From positions 322,652 to 386,651 of the forward strand of contig CAYTGM010000002.1 of the NCBI GenBank assembly GCA_964437365.1: a DNA stretch of 64,000 bases. The letters are read 5' to 3'. This document shows positions 1 to 9,406 of this stretch, piece after piece. The notes under the pieces were generated by a model. That model was not told the DNA's origin and searched no databases. It worked only from the letters and a program-made list of their open reading frames with translations. The DNA is from CAYTGM01 sp964437365. Its GTDB lineage: Bacteria; Sumerlaeota; Sumerlaeia; SLMS01. The translations under genes were made by a program, and so were the position numbers. How positions within the stretch are numbered: position 1 is the first letter of the stretch; each line of letters starts with the position of its first letter.

Positions 1-83
1 TAATGCTGACGCATGAACTTTCAGCGAAGAGGGCCTGTATTCGAAAAGAAAATCCAAGGCCCGTCTTCTCAAATTCAGGTTCA

Positions 84-1538
84 TTACCTCTTCATCCTCA
101 GGTCATTCAGGGCTTTTCTAGCGACTTTATTCTTCGGATCGAGCGAGAGAACCTTCTGATACTCACTCACAGCCGACCGCACGTCACCTTTCATGTCATA
201 GGTTACAGCGATCTCCATATGGACTTCTGCACTCTTCGGCATCAGCTGAATCAGTTTCTTAAAGTGAACCAGAGCCTGCGTGAAAATACCTTTGTTACGG
301 AAAGCTTGTCCCATCTTCAGATGAGCCCGCACCAGTTGCTCACGTGTCGAAGGATTCTTCGGATCAATAACCATGCTCTTCTTCCAGCAATTGAAGGCCT
401 GATCCTTCTTCCCATTATTCAGCATCGCCCAGCCCATCATATTCCATACTTCAGTGTTCTTGGGATGCTTCTTGGCCATTTTATGTAATTCTTCTTCAGC
501 TTCTCCCCACAATTTCTCTTCCATCAGCTTGTTGCAGAGCTGGTAATGAGCATCAAAATCGTTCGGGTTCAGAGAAACAATATCGCGATACCTCTCCAGC
601 GTGGCGGTCAGGGGAGCACCACCGACTCCCTGCTTTTCCTCGGTAGATGGGGCTACTGCAGGCTTGTTCCCTTCGCTCGCTGCGATCGGCTGTTTTTCAT
701 CATCCGTATCTTTCGCGATGGGAGGCAGCTTTGAAACCACCTTCGAGTTCATTTCCGTTGGCTTCCTGGGTGGCGGAGCGGCGCGACGCTGAGCAAGCAG
801 GTCTGAAAGATCATCCTGATGGCTTAAGGCCTCTGTAATCAGTTGTCTGAGGTACTCATCATCGGGATCCTTGCTCAGAAGTTTCTTCCAGCGGTTAATT
901 GTCTCTTCCCAGTAGGAACCCGCTCGTTCTGCATCCTCAGCTTTTTCAGAGAGCAGCGCAAGATTATGAATCAGGTCGGTATTATCAGGATCAATCTTGA
1001 GAGCCCGCTCGAGCATGAAAATCGCCTCGTCATCAAGACCATGCAGGGCATAGGAGATCCCAAGGCGACTGCACGCCAGTTTCAAATTCTGCCGCGCACG
1101 GGAATTGGATGGCTCATGCTCCAAGACTTCGGACCAGTCTCGGATGGCATCATTCAGTTTCTTTCGGGTGACAAGGTAGTGAGCGCGACTGCAGAGCTTC
1201 TTGATGTAGGTCCTTCTGGCATCTTCATTTAGAGCATTTTCAAGGTAGTTCTTTCTAAGCTTCTCGAATTCATCATCATCGGGAGCCTCTTCGGATGCCC
1301 ACTTCTCTCCATCCTGAAAGAGAAACTCGCCACTTGCCATATTGTAAACATAGACATCTTCCTGGGCTCGCGTTTTGGGATTCTTCAGACGATCATATGC
1401 GGCCTGAATCACCATGAAACGTTCCGTATGCTTTTCGGGATCATATTTCTTAACGAGATTAACGTATGCCGTCTTTATTTCGGCGCTCGTGGAACTCTTT
1501 GCGACACCGAGGATCGCATAGGAATTTGTTTCAGCCAT
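84..1538 (-). CDS. J-domain-like TPR repeat protein
   Basis: The protein has 484 residues. Residues 1 to about 70 follow the J-domain pattern (SYAILGVAKSSTSAEIKTAY, then LVKKY, then a helix with AAYDRL), but the HPD tripeptide that stimulates DnaK is replaced by DPE at residues 33-35. A linker and two blocks of tetratricopeptide repeats follow: about residues 110-240, and about 315-480, where units such as AEVHMEIAVTYDMKGDVRSA and spacers of the DPKN type are visible. Between the blocks lies a Pro/Lys-rich linker. No signal peptide is seen, so it is probably cytoplasmic. TPRs imply a scaffold or adaptor role; the changed tripeptide suggests it is not a working Hsp70 co-chaperone. Gene identity as a J-like/TPR protein is firm; its function is unknown. 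Confidence 0.85.
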   Translation of the reverse strand: MAETNSYAILGVAKSSTSAEIKTAYVNLVKKYDPEKHTERFMVIQAAYDRLKNPKTRAQEDVYVYNMASGEFLFQDGEKWASEEAPDDDEFEKLRKNYLENALNEDARRTYIKKLCSRAHYLVTRKKLNDAIRDWSEVLEHEPSNSRARQNLKLACSRLGISYALHGLDDEAIFMLERALKIDPDNTDLIHNLALLSEKAEDAERAGSYWEETINRWKKLLSKDPDDEYLRQLITEALSHQDDLSDLLAQRRAAPPPRKPTEMNSKVVSKLPPIAKDTDDEKQPIAASEGNKPAVAPSTEEKQGVGGAPLTATLERYRDIVSLNPNDFDAHYQLCNKLMEEKLWGEAEEELHKMAKKHPKNTEVWNMMGWAMLNNGKKDQAFNCWKKSMVIDPKNPSTREQLVRAHLKMGQAFRNKGIFTQALVHFKKLIQLMPKSAEVHMEIAVTYDMKGDVRSAVSEYQKVLSLDPKNKVARKALNDLRMKR

Positions 1539-1822
1539 ACTATTTGCTCAGATCAATGAATCGAATTTATAAGTCTGGACGCTTTTGGAGCCAAAAAGAT
1601 CACAGCCAGAGTGTTGTCTAAGAAAGTCGGTTTAGAATCCGCTGTCAATGATGGACTCGTCATCTTAGAAAGAAGAAATCATGGAAAATCGCCAAACGCT
1701 CAGATCCATATCAGTTCCTTCCTTTTTTTCTCCAGAATTGGCTTGGGGTTGCTGCTCTCAGTCAGTTTATGATCTTACCCTTCAAGTGGAGGTCCAACTC
1801 ATCACGAGCGAGATTAAAAGCC

Positions 1823-2182
1823 ATGCCGAAGCTCATTTCAGAACCGACAACGATTCAACCTGCCGGCAATATGCCGAAGATCATTCAAGAGTTCATCGGA
1901 GCCGTGAACTCAAAACATCGAAATATCAGTATCGCGAAGATGACCTCTCCCGCAGGGTGGACCGAACCCTTCCAAAAGCCAGAATTCGATGAATTCACCT
2001 TTGTGCTGAAAGGGGCACTCCATGTCGAATGCAACGACGAGAAAATCATCGTCACCCCAGGCCAGGTCATTGAAGTGAAAGCCGGTGAGAGAATCCGCTA
2101 CAGCACCCCCGAAGAAGGAACAGAATACATCGCTATCTGCCTTCCTGCATTCAGTCCTGATACCGTTCACCGCGAGGAGTAA
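1823..2182 (+). CDS. Small cupin-domain protein
   Basis: This is a 119-residue single-domain cupin when started at the ATG at 1823; an upstream in-frame start at 1769 would only add a basic non-cupin stretch. The cupin core is visible in EFDEFTFVLKGALHVE followed by VTPGQVIEVKAGERIRY, the usual motif 1 and the Pro-Gly turn before motif 2. In place of the two metal-binding histidines of motif 1 the sequence reads PEFDEFTFV, so metal binding would have to be atypical. Similar small cupins bind sugars, amino acids or ethanolamine derivatives; the substrate here is unknown. It converges with the subtilase gene, only 2 bp away. Confidence 0.7.
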   Translation: MPKLISEPTTIQPAGNMPKIIQEFIGAVNSKHRNISIAKMTSPAGWTEPFQKPEFDEFTFVLKGALHVECNDEKIIVTPGQVIEVKAGERIRYSTPEEGTEYIAICLPAFSPDTVHREE

Positions 2183-2184
2183 CA

Positions 2185-4740
2185 TCAGTCTGCATGGGCA
2201 ATTTCATCCTCATTGTGAATTTCCGCATTCGAAATGACCAGTGAAAAATCCTGCTGAAAGTTCATTGAGAATGGATCATTTGATAGCGCATCCATGACAA
2301 GCCTTTCAGCTTCGACCGTGACTTCAATATGCTCAGAGTCCGAATTGAAGAGGACAATCTTCTCAACGTTATTAACGCGATCGGCGTTTACAGGTGCCTC
2401 GGAATAGCTCCTCGATGGACCGGGAAAATTCCTGTCATTTCGAAAGTGGTTCCCTGCATAATGATTCTTGCCTGATTTCACCCTCAGGTTCAAATCATTC
2501 ATCAAATCATACCCGGTTCCCGAGGCATTCAGTTCATTGGCCCCATCGGTCCACGCCAGTGTGATCGAAACGGGCTTCGTGGGGTCTACGGGACTCACAA
2601 CGAAAGTGGTTGATTCTGAGTTTCTCGTGAAAAGAATCTCTTCATTAATTAGAACTCGATTTTTATGGTTCAGCAGCTCCTTTGGGCTCAAGTAGCCAAA
2701 TCCCAGAGGAGATTGATCCAGGGATTCGTGTAATCGCCAGCAGGCAGGTGGTGAGCTGCTGTTAATCGCAAGTGCCCTCAGAATACTTGGCGAGGGCTGT
2801 ACAATACCATCCTGCTCTCTCAGCTGAAATGCCAGCAGTTGCATCAGGCCAGTCACGGTAGCTGCAGCAAAACTGCTCGGGGCAGATTGAGCGCCTTCTA
2901 ACAGCGGATTCGATCTTTCACCCATTGAGGCAGGAACTTCTTTATCGGCACTATCTACTTCAAAGTTGGGACGGATGCGTATATCAGGCTTGATCCTTTT
3001 TTGTGGAACATCCGAGTTAAAATACTCAGTGAGTGAAGTTCCAGATAAAGCAGGGTAGAGGGAGCCGGAGGTCCCAACCGTCAGAGCGTTTTTTGCATAG
3101 CCGGGCGACATCAAAATTCCATTTTGATCATCCTGATAGACATCACCTGACACTACGAAAAGTGAACCTTCAAGGCAGTCTGCTCCCATTGGATCTTCAA
3201 TACGCCTTGTCATTTTGTCTAATGTGACACAGTAGGTGTCATACCATGAATCAGAAGTTGACTTGCGCTTCATCGATTCAGGAGTGAGAAAATCTCTCTT
3301 CACTCCCCAGGAGATATTCGTCAGTAAAGTTGGATGAGCATTCTTGAAGAACGAATTAAGCTCATGTGCTTCAAGAGCAGCAAAGTACATCGCACTTGTC
3401 ATATCTTCCGGTTCAAACGACTCAGGGTAGACTGAATTTTTTTCATGGATGAGCTTTACATTTGCGATACGACCATAAGGGGATACGCCAGTTTCGGAAG
3501 AGGCTATTTCGCTTTCCGGTAAAACTTTCTCCCATAAGGTTTCCCTTTCGCAGATGCCGCCTCGACCTGCTGCAATCAGAGCTAAGAGCGTACCGTGCTG
3601 TCCCTCTGATTCATGGTCGTCCTCATAAGAGGCAACATGTTCCAGCGGTCTGTTCAGGTGATTCGTATAGCGGTTCCAGGGAAGTGAAAAAGAAAACGCT
3701 ATGCGTGACATCCCAGCGTTACTTTTTATGTCACCCTCCGAGTAGAAACTCTTCCGCGATGGGAATGGAAAACTGGGACCAACTCCTGATCCTCCATTAT
3801 CTATGCCATCATCGAGAAAGATGGCGATAGGGTAGCGGTTTGCTTCGCCGACATGGTCCGTCTCGAGCTGCTGAGATATATACTCCAACCATCTATTATC
3901 TATACTATTCCTTAGTTCAAGAGTCCGCTCTTGGGTGGTTCGGCGAACATCTTTCTTCGCGAGAAGCATCGGCTCTCCCAGCAGGTCTATACTAACGAGG
4001 TGGGGGTAAGATTTTAGTCTCTGTAATCTTGAGTAAGAAACTCGTTCCTCTGTCCAGGAAATGATTTCCGGCTCATTTTCGATATTCTGAGCTGCAACTG
4101 CCGTCAGTCGAAACGGAAGCTTGCCGCCGTTTCTAACCATCTCTTCTGCGGTATTGATGATCTTGTCGTCATCCTGATACGGGAGGATAATTTCGATGGG
4201 GGTCTCGGTTAGCGTTTCTCGATGAGAGCGGCTAACCAGGTCCCACTTTGAATCCCACACAAGAAGGGTATTGTTCGGAACATAGCTCAATACTTTGTAG
4301 CCAGACTTGTTGAGAACTCGGCAATCGCTTCCCGTTGGGGGTGCCTTGAAATGCACGAGCAGCATACGGGTCTGAGGTCTCAGAATGGCATCTTCCGGTG
4401 CGAGCAGGGCAATGTCCAGGGTGCGGTTTTTGAGATGAACCTTATCATAGTCCAGCCTGACTTCCACAGAAGGATGATCCGCAATTCCTTGAAGCCTATC
4501 CTGCTCAACCTCAACAAGATAACGATCATCGACGGTAGCAACGATACGTCCGTGATCATTGATGAATTCGGAGGTTCTTCCCGACATTCGCAGCTGATCC
4601 TGAGAGACCAGGAACTTTCTTATCACGCTTCTTTGCTCGCTGGTCAGTCGGCTGTCCGCCGTCATCAGCAAAAAAAGCAGCATCAGCGCAGAACTCATAA
4701 GCGCGATGCTTATCATAGCAATATGCTTGAATTTCCTCAC
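2185..4740 (-). CDS. Membrane-anchored or secreted subtilisin-like (S8) serine protease
   Basis: I start it at the GTG at 4740, which has AAGGGG 8 bases upstream; the ATG at 4785 has no ribosome-binding site. The N-terminus (RKFKHIAMISIALM, then a run of L/M/F) is an uncleaved signal anchor or signal peptide. A long pro-region of about 250 residues follows. The S8 triad can be read as Asp in FLDDGIDNGG (about 309), His in EGQHGTLLAL (about 382) and Ser in APSSFAAATVTG (about 623), with the oxyanion Asn in LLTNISWG. The last 170 residues contain ITLAWTDGANELN, YDLMNDLNLRV and VNNVEKIVLF, the jelly-roll domain seen in KP-43-type subtilases. About 850 residues is long for the family but normal for secreted environmental versions. 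Substrate unknown. Confidence 0.85.
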   Translation of the reverse strand: MRKFKHIAMISIALMSSALMLLFLLMTADSRLTSEQRSVIRKFLVSQDQLRMSGRTSEFINDHGRIVATVDDRYLVEVEQDRLQGIADHPSVEVRLDYDKVHLKNRTLDIALLAPEDAILRPQTRMLLVHFKAPPTGSDCRVLNKSGYKVLSYVPNNTLLVWDSKWDLVSRSHRETLTETPIEIILPYQDDDKIINTAEEMVRNGGKLPFRLTAVAAQNIENEPEIISWTEERVSYSRLQRLKSYPHLVSIDLLGEPMLLAKKDVRRTTQERTLELRNSIDNRWLEYISQQLETDHVGEANRYPIAIFLDDGIDNGGSGVGPSFPFPSRKSFYSEGDIKSNAGMSRIAFSFSLPWNRYTNHLNRPLEHVASYEDDHESEGQHGTLLALIAAGRGGICERETLWEKVLPESEIASSETGVSPYGRIANVKLIHEKNSVYPESFEPEDMTSAMYFAALEAHELNSFFKNAHPTLLTNISWGVKRDFLTPESMKRKSTSDSWYDTYCVTLDKMTRRIEDPMGADCLEGSLFVVSGDVYQDDQNGILMSPGYAKNALTVGTSGSLYPALSGTSLTEYFNSDVPQKRIKPDIRIRPNFEVDSADKEVPASMGERSNPLLEGAQSAPSSFAAATVTGLMQLLAFQLREQDGIVQPSPSILRALAINSSSPPACWRLHESLDQSPLGFGYLSPKELLNHKNRVLINEEILFTRNSESTTFVVSPVDPTKPVSITLAWTDGANELNASGTGYDLMNDLNLRVKSGKNHYAGNHFRNDRNFPGPSRSYSEAPVNADRVNNVEKIVLFNSDSEHIEVTVEAERLVMDALSNDPFSMNFQQDFSLVISNAEIHNEDEIAHAD

Positions 4741-4884
4741 CTCAATGTTCCCCTTACAAACTCCAGTGTGAGAAATACTGCACATTGAGACGGGAAAGTC
4801 GAGGAAAATTGCTTCAGGGTAAGTTGTTTTTCGGGTTGAAACTCCGTGACGCTTTGCCTTTGGCTCCTACTCCACCCCGATGAT

Positions 4885-4936
4885 CCTGCTTGGAAGTTGC
4901 TTGGTACATGCATGGAACATGCATTTGGATGCAGGA
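4885..4936 (-). repeat. Copy 1 of a roughly 50-bp TGCA-rich intergenic repeat
   Basis: Read on the minus strand, this segment aligns without gaps to 26,690-26,740 (about 40 of 51 positions identical by my hand count) and more loosely to about 50,001-50,051. The shared core is AATGCA, then ATGCA, then AAGCAACTT or AAGCAAGTT. The rest of the 400-bp gap between the subtilase and rpsT (4741-5141) shows no gene; it must hold both genes' promoters, but I could not place a convincing -35/-10 pair. Confidence 0.6.
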
Positions 4937-5141
4937 TCTGAGCTTCTTGAAAGAAGGAATAAAGGCGGATCATGGGGAAGAGGCCAGAAAGTATGCCTGC
5001 TTACGTTCGAAGCGCGGGGTTTTGCCCTTCTTTCCAAAGAAAGAGCAAATTATCGTTGACGTGGGAGGGTGGTGAGGCCACACAAGTTGGCTCGCTCGGG
5101 GCCAATCCTGAGCGTTCACTAGAATATTTCGGAGTTACTCG

Positions 5142-5423
5142 GTGGCAAACAAACTATCATCAATTAAGCGCGCCCGTCAGAATGAAGCCCGTCGCATCAG
5201 AAATAAAGCTGTTCGCAGCGACATGAGAACATCTGTGAAGACTGTCCAGAAGCAGCTTTCAGAAAATAGCGTCGAGGGCATTGATTCAACTCTCAGCAAA
5301 GCTCAGTCGAAACTCGCTAAGGCTGCCAAGAGAAACATCATCAAGAAGAATAAACTGGCAAGAATGCAGAGCCGCCTGATGAAGGCAGCAGCGAAAGCAA
5401 AGAAAGCAGAAGCTGGCTCCTAA
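5142..5423 (+). CDS. rpsT: 30S ribosomal protein S20
   Basis: This 93-residue, very basic protein is S20: it opens with the canonical MANKLSSIKRARQNEARR and continues as two long helices rich in Lys and Ala, matching the three-helix bundle that binds 16S rRNA. Translation begins at a GTG with GGAG at 5131-5134, seven bases upstream. S20 is normally an early-binding protein of the 30S body and domain. The gene stands alone on its strand and is followed 31 bp later by a strong intrinsic terminator, so it is a monocistronic unit. Confidence 0.97.
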   Translation: MANKLSSIKRARQNEARRIRNKAVRSDMRTSVKTVQKQLSENSVEGIDSTLSKAQSKLAKAAKRNIIKKNKLARMQSRLMKAAAKAKKAEAGS

Positions 5424-5454
5424 CTCGCCAACTTCTCATAATCAGGTTTCCTCT

Positions 5455-5490
5455 GCGCACCCACCTTCGGGTGCGCATTTTCTCTTTTTA
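5455..5490 (+). terminator. Rho-independent terminator of rpsT
   Basis: A 9-bp perfect GC-rich stem (TGCGCACCC with GGGTGCGCA, loop of 6) is followed directly by TTTTCTCTTTTT, 31 bp after the rpsT stop codon. Confidence 0.92.
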
Positions 5491-5642
5491 CAAGTTGGAG
5501 GATGATTGAAGTCTTTCTTTCTCTGAGACATCATCCAACGTTTCAGCAAAAGTTCCCACCTTCCACAGAAATTCCTCTTTCGCCGAAAGTCCTTCAAACG
5601 CGATGACTTCTGGTCCACGAAAGATTAACAGACTCACGCTGG

Positions 5643-7868
5643 ATGACCCGAAAAATGCAAGAAATGAAGATCACACCCGAGATTATCAGTCAGCATGGAT
5701 TGAAGCCGGACGAATACGACCTGATCGAGGAGATTCTTGGTCGAGAGCCAAGCTTCACAGAACTCGGAATTTTCAGTGTCATGTGGAGTGAGCACTGTTC
5801 ATATAAGAATTCAAAACCGCTGCTGAAGCTTTTCCCAACAACGGGTCCATCGGTTCTGCAGGGTCCCGGAGAAAATGCGGGGGTTGTTGCTTTCGACGAA
5901 CATTTGGCAATTTGCTTTAAGATGGAATCCCATAATCACCCTTCTGCTGTCGAACCCTACCAGGGAGCAGCCACTGGAGTCGGTGGGATTCTCCGTGATA
6001 TATTCACCATGGGAGCCCGCCCTGTTGCCCTTGTCGATTGCCTGTTCTTCGGCGAACCCGGTGAACCGAAAGTAGACCGTATAGTCAACGGCGTTGTCCA
6101 TGGCATCGCTGATTACGGAAACTGTGTCGGCGTTCCAACAGTCAATGGAATGGTCACTTTTTCACCCGCTTTCGAGACAAACTGTTTGGTTAATGCGATG
6201 GCCGTCGGGGTGATGAATAAGGAGGACCTGACACTCGCACGTACAGACACTCCCGGGAACAAGGTTGTCTATTACGGGAATGCAACCGGCAGAGATGGTG
6301 TGCACGGCGCCACATTCGCCAGTGAAGAATTATCCGACGAAACGAAAGAGCAACGGAGCGCCGTTCAGGTTGGCGATCCATTTATGGGTAAGAAGATTCT
6401 CGAGGCGACACTCGAGTTGATCAAAGCCGGACTTGTTGAGGGACTTCAGGATATGGGAGCCGCCGGTCTGACCTGTTCAGGCTGCGAAATCGCCGGACGT
6501 GGTAAACTTGGGATGAAGCTGAATCTCGATGATGTGCCTCAAAGAGCTCTCAACATGTCAGCATACGAAATGATGCTCTCCGAATCACAGGAGAGAATGC
6601 TCGCTGTTGTTTCACCCGAACATATAGACGAAGCCCTGGCTATTCTTGATAAGTGGGAAACAAACCCTGCTGTTGTGGGCGAAGTCACTGAAGACGGACT
6701 TCTCACGGTCTATCATCACGGTGAAACGGTTGCACAAGTCCCTGCATTGAAAATAAGCAATGAATCCCCTGTCTATCACAGAGAAGACAAGGCGCCTGAA
6801 GGATTCGATACTCGAGCCTACGGAAAACCGTCATGGTCAGAGCAACTGGATATTAAAGACACCCTCCTCGAGCTATTGAGTCATCCTAACGTTGCCAGTA
6901 AGGCGTGGATCCACGAGCAGTACGACACCATGGTGCAGACAAATACTGTCGTTGGACCTGGAGCCGGAGCGGCGGTGCTGCGTGTCAATGGCTCAGAAAA
7001 GCTGCTTGCAATTTCGAGTGGCGTCGACCCGATGAAGGTCGCTATCGATCCGTATTACGGTGCGCAGTATAGTGTCACCGAAGCTGCATTAAATCTTCTT
7101 TGTGTTGGGGCGCGACCTTTGGGACTTACCGATAACCTTAACTTTGGTAATCCTGAAAAGCCTGAGCAGTTCTGGTACTTCAAGCGTGCTGTCGAAGGAA
7201 TCGCTGATGCGGCACGTGCGCTTGCCATCCCTGTTACTGGGGGAAATGTTTCTCTCTACAATGAATCCTCGACAGGTCCTATCTGGCCGACTCCTACAAT
7301 TGGTATGGTGGGTGCCATCAAGAATGAAACCCATTTAATCAAACCGGGTTTTCAAAATGTGGGAGATCATGTCTATACGCTTGGGCGCAATGCCTCGTCT
7401 TTCGCGGGATCACTACTCTCTTTCTTAAAGGATGGAAAGTCCATCTCTCAAGCGGTCGAGAAGGACCACAGTAACCACTTCGCCTGTCGAATGATGGATC
7501 TTCAGAACCTGATGCTCGACTTGATTGATCGACATGTATTGAGCACCGCTCAGGATGTTTCGGAAGGTGGGCTGGCAGTTGCCCTAGCGGAATGTTCTAT
7601 CTTCTCCCCCTCGTCTCTGGGTGTTGATGTCAGCGATGCCGGGGTGAGCGCAGAACAGCTCTTTGGTGAACCCGGTGGGCAAGTGCTGGTTGCTGTTTCA
7701 GACGATATGCTGGCAGCTTTCAAACAGACCGTGAATCGTTTTGAAGAGATTGAGGTTAAAGAACTCGGCGTTGTGACAGAAGATTCTAGCGTCAAGATTT
7801 CGAAAGATGTATTATTATCAGTTGGTGAATTGACTGCTGCACGATCAGTAAAACCATACGTCGACTGA
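5643..7868 (+). CDS. purL: Phosphoribosylformylglycinamidine synthase subunit PurL (small, Bacillus type)
   Basis: This is the ATP-dependent FGAM synthase of purine biosynthesis, converting FGAR to FGAM with ammonia supplied by the PurQ glutaminase and PurS. The 741-residue length is that of the small PurL, which needs separate PurS and PurQ subunits; neither is in this window. Visible family motifs include FSVMWSEHCSYKNSKPLL near the N-terminus, KMESHNHPSAVEPYQGAATG, QDMGAAGLTCSGCE, and in the second half GLTDNLNFGNPEKPE, PVTGGNVSLYNE and AQDVSEGGLAVALAE. Starts at 5643, 5655 and 5664 are all in frame and none has a strong ribosome-binding site; the family usually starts close to the 5664 ATG. 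A terminator follows. Confidence 0.97.
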   Translation: MTRKMQEMKITPEIISQHGLKPDEYDLIEEILGREPSFTELGIFSVMWSEHCSYKNSKPLLKLFPTTGPSVLQGPGENAGVVAFDEHLAICFKMESHNHPSAVEPYQGAATGVGGILRDIFTMGARPVALVDCLFFGEPGEPKVDRIVNGVVHGIADYGNCVGVPTVNGMVTFSPAFETNCLVNAMAVGVMNKEDLTLARTDTPGNKVVYYGNATGRDGVHGATFASEELSDETKEQRSAVQVGDPFMGKKILEATLELIKAGLVEGLQDMGAAGLTCSGCEIAGRGKLGMKLNLDDVPQRALNMSAYEMMLSESQERMLAVVSPEHIDEALAILDKWETNPAVVGEVTEDGLLTVYHHGETVAQVPALKISNESPVYHREDKAPEGFDTRAYGKPSWSEQLDIKDTLLELLSHPNVASKAWIHEQYDTMVQTNTVVGPGAGAAVLRVNGSEKLLAISSGVDPMKVAIDPYYGAQYSVTEAALNLLCVGARPLGLTDNLNFGNPEKPEQFWYFKRAVEGIADAARALAIPVTGGNVSLYNESSTGPIWPTPTIGMVGAIKNETHLIKPGFQNVGDHVYTLGRNASSFAGSLLSFLKDGKSISQAVEKDHSNHFACRMMDLQNLMLDLIDRHVLSTAQDVSEGGLAVALAECSIFSPSSLGVDVSDAGVSAEQLFGEPGGQVLVAVSDDMLAAFKQTVNRFEEIEVKELGVVTEDSSVKISKDVLLSVGELTAARSVKPYVD

Positions 7869-7890
7869 TGTAATCAAAGTAATAATGATC

Positions 7891-7933
7891 GCCGGCACTG
7901 AGTGAGATCTCTCAGTGCCGGCTTTTTCGTTTT
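7891..7933 (+). terminator. Rho-independent terminator of purL
   Basis: A 12-bp perfect stem GCCGGCACTGAG / CTCAGTGCCGGC with an 8-base loop is followed by TTTTTCGTTTT. It lies 22 bp after the purL stop and between convergent genes. Confidence 0.92.
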
Positions 7934-7973
7934 AATTATCTTTGAAGCAAGAGTGGATTAAGTTCAGCATCTA

Positions 7974-9152
7974 TTACTTGTTCGGTTTCTTTCTTTTTGC
8001 GCCCATAGCAGCTTTTCTTCTTTCAACAGGACGATCTGGTTTGCCGTCTGTTTTCTTCGACTTCTTATATTGCGACTTAAGATAGCCCAGCACCTCCTCT
8101 CGCCTCTGATATAGACGTCTTAAGGGACGTTTCTCATGTCTGGTTACTGCGTAGGCAGTCAGGAGAGGAAGCGCGACTGTGGAGTCAACGTAAGCAACAA
8201 CGCTGTCAGGAAGCTTTGATGGGTCCACTTTTCCCCAGCTTACTGCTTCCGCTGGTGTTGCTCCTGAGAGACCACCCGTATCAGGTCGGGCGTCTGTCAC
8301 CTGCAGGAAGTAGTCGTGTCCCTGCTCAAGTATACCGAGGACTTCCTGAATCTGGGGTTCCGTTTGCAGGAGGAAGTTTTTGGGCGAGCCCCCACCCAGA
8401 ATCCAGCAGGCACTCTTACCTTTTTTGCGCTTCGCATCCAGAACGATCGCTGCTGTCTCGTTCACGTCCGCATTCGTATCAAACATCAGCTTGTTGCCGT
8501 CCAGAGCTTTCGCGGCAACGTTCATCCCGATACTTGAGTCGCCGGGGGAGCTTGTATAGACGGGTACATCAGCGCGATAGCACGCGGCCAGGAAAGACTT
8601 CTTGCCGAGTCCCAAAGCCTTCTCGCGAGCAGAAATGTATTTGCCACACAGCCAGTGAAACTCTGCGGTGCTCATAGGCCGCTGAAATTCTTCCTGCTCG
8701 ATAACCTCACGAAAGAACAGGTCCGTGTCCAGAAGGACATCATAATCGAAGAAGACGTCATAGATTCTGACGACTCCTTCTTCGAAAAGAACACGGTCGT
8801 CAATCTGGTGTGTGCCTTTGTGGAGGTCTTTTCCAATTGCGAAGTGAGTATCATGGTAGAGGTTAGCCCCGGTACTGATCACCCAGTCAACAAACCCTGC
8901 TTCGATCAGAGGAATAAGTGATGACATTCCAAGTCCAGCAGGTGTCAAAGCGCCAGTAAGTGACATCCCGACTGTTACATTTGGGTTCAGCATTTTCTCT
9001 GTGAGGAGTCTCGCTGCTTCTTTAATACGAGCTCCATTGTACGCATTAAAGGTAAGGTCTATAAGATCAGCGACCTTCATGTCTTTCTTAATAGCCGGGG
9101 GAGCGATCTTTTCTCCACCGAGAAACCTGTTCTTCATCTTGCTTGAAGCCAT
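7974..9152 (-). CDS. Deoxyhypusine synthase-like protein (bacterial DHS homologue)
   Basis: The fold is that of NAD-dependent deoxyhypusine synthase: SLTGALTPAGLGMSSLIPLI and WVISTGANLYHDTHFAIG near the N-terminus, PVYTSSPGDSSIGMNVAA in the middle, and ILGGGSPKNF with the lysine (about residue 258) matching the one that carries the aminobutyl intermediate in eukaryotic DHS. Bacteria lack eIF5A, and bacterial homologues have been linked to spermidine- or homospermidine-type polyamine synthesis, so a polyamine aminobutyl transfer is the best guess. The final 40 residues (KKSKKTDGKPDRPVERRK and on) form a disordered basic tail. I start at the ATG at 9152; a GTG at 9170 is the alternative. A polyamine-type decarboxylase lies far away at 61-64 kb. 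Confidence 0.85.
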   Translation of the reverse strand: MASSKMKNRFLGGEKIAPPAIKKDMKVADLIDLTFNAYNGARIKEAARLLTEKMLNPNVTVGMSLTGALTPAGLGMSSLIPLIEAGFVDWVISTGANLYHDTHFAIGKDLHKGTHQIDDRVLFEEGVVRIYDVFFDYDVLLDTDLFFREVIEQEEFQRPMSTAEFHWLCGKYISAREKALGLGKKSFLAACYRADVPVYTSSPGDSSIGMNVAAKALDGNKLMFDTNADVNETAAIVLDAKRKKGKSACWILGGGSPKNFLLQTEPQIQEVLGILEQGHDYFLQVTDARPDTGGLSGATPAEAVSWGKVDPSKLPDSVVAYVDSTVALPLLTAYAVTRHEKRPLRRLYQRREEVLGYLKSQYKKSKKTDGKPDRPVERRKAAMGAKRKKPNK

Positions 9153-9283
9153 AACGTTTGCGTACCCCACAATATTGATTCGTAATCAGGTAGAGCCATC
9201 TGTGCCCTGACCATGACTCATGGCAGGGCAAATGCCTCAGAAACGCAAGCCGGAAAAAGACGGTTAGGAGAGTGTGTCTATAT

Positions 9284-9326
9284 AAAGAAAATTACGAGAG
9301 GCATCCGGTCCGTGCAAATGGATGCC
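9284..9326 (-). terminator. Probable terminator of the DUF1800-DUF1501 operon
   Basis: On the minus strand a 7-bp stem (GGCATCC ... GGATGCC, 13-base loop) is followed by a T-rich run (TAATTTTCTTT). It sits about 80 bp past the DUF1501 stop codon. Confidence 0.5.
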
Positions 9327-9406
9327 CCCCGTTTGTCCTCTGTCGGCCATGATTGAGCAGGGGGAAAACGACCGACAAAGGCCATGACATCAGTTTAGAA
9401 CGTTTT

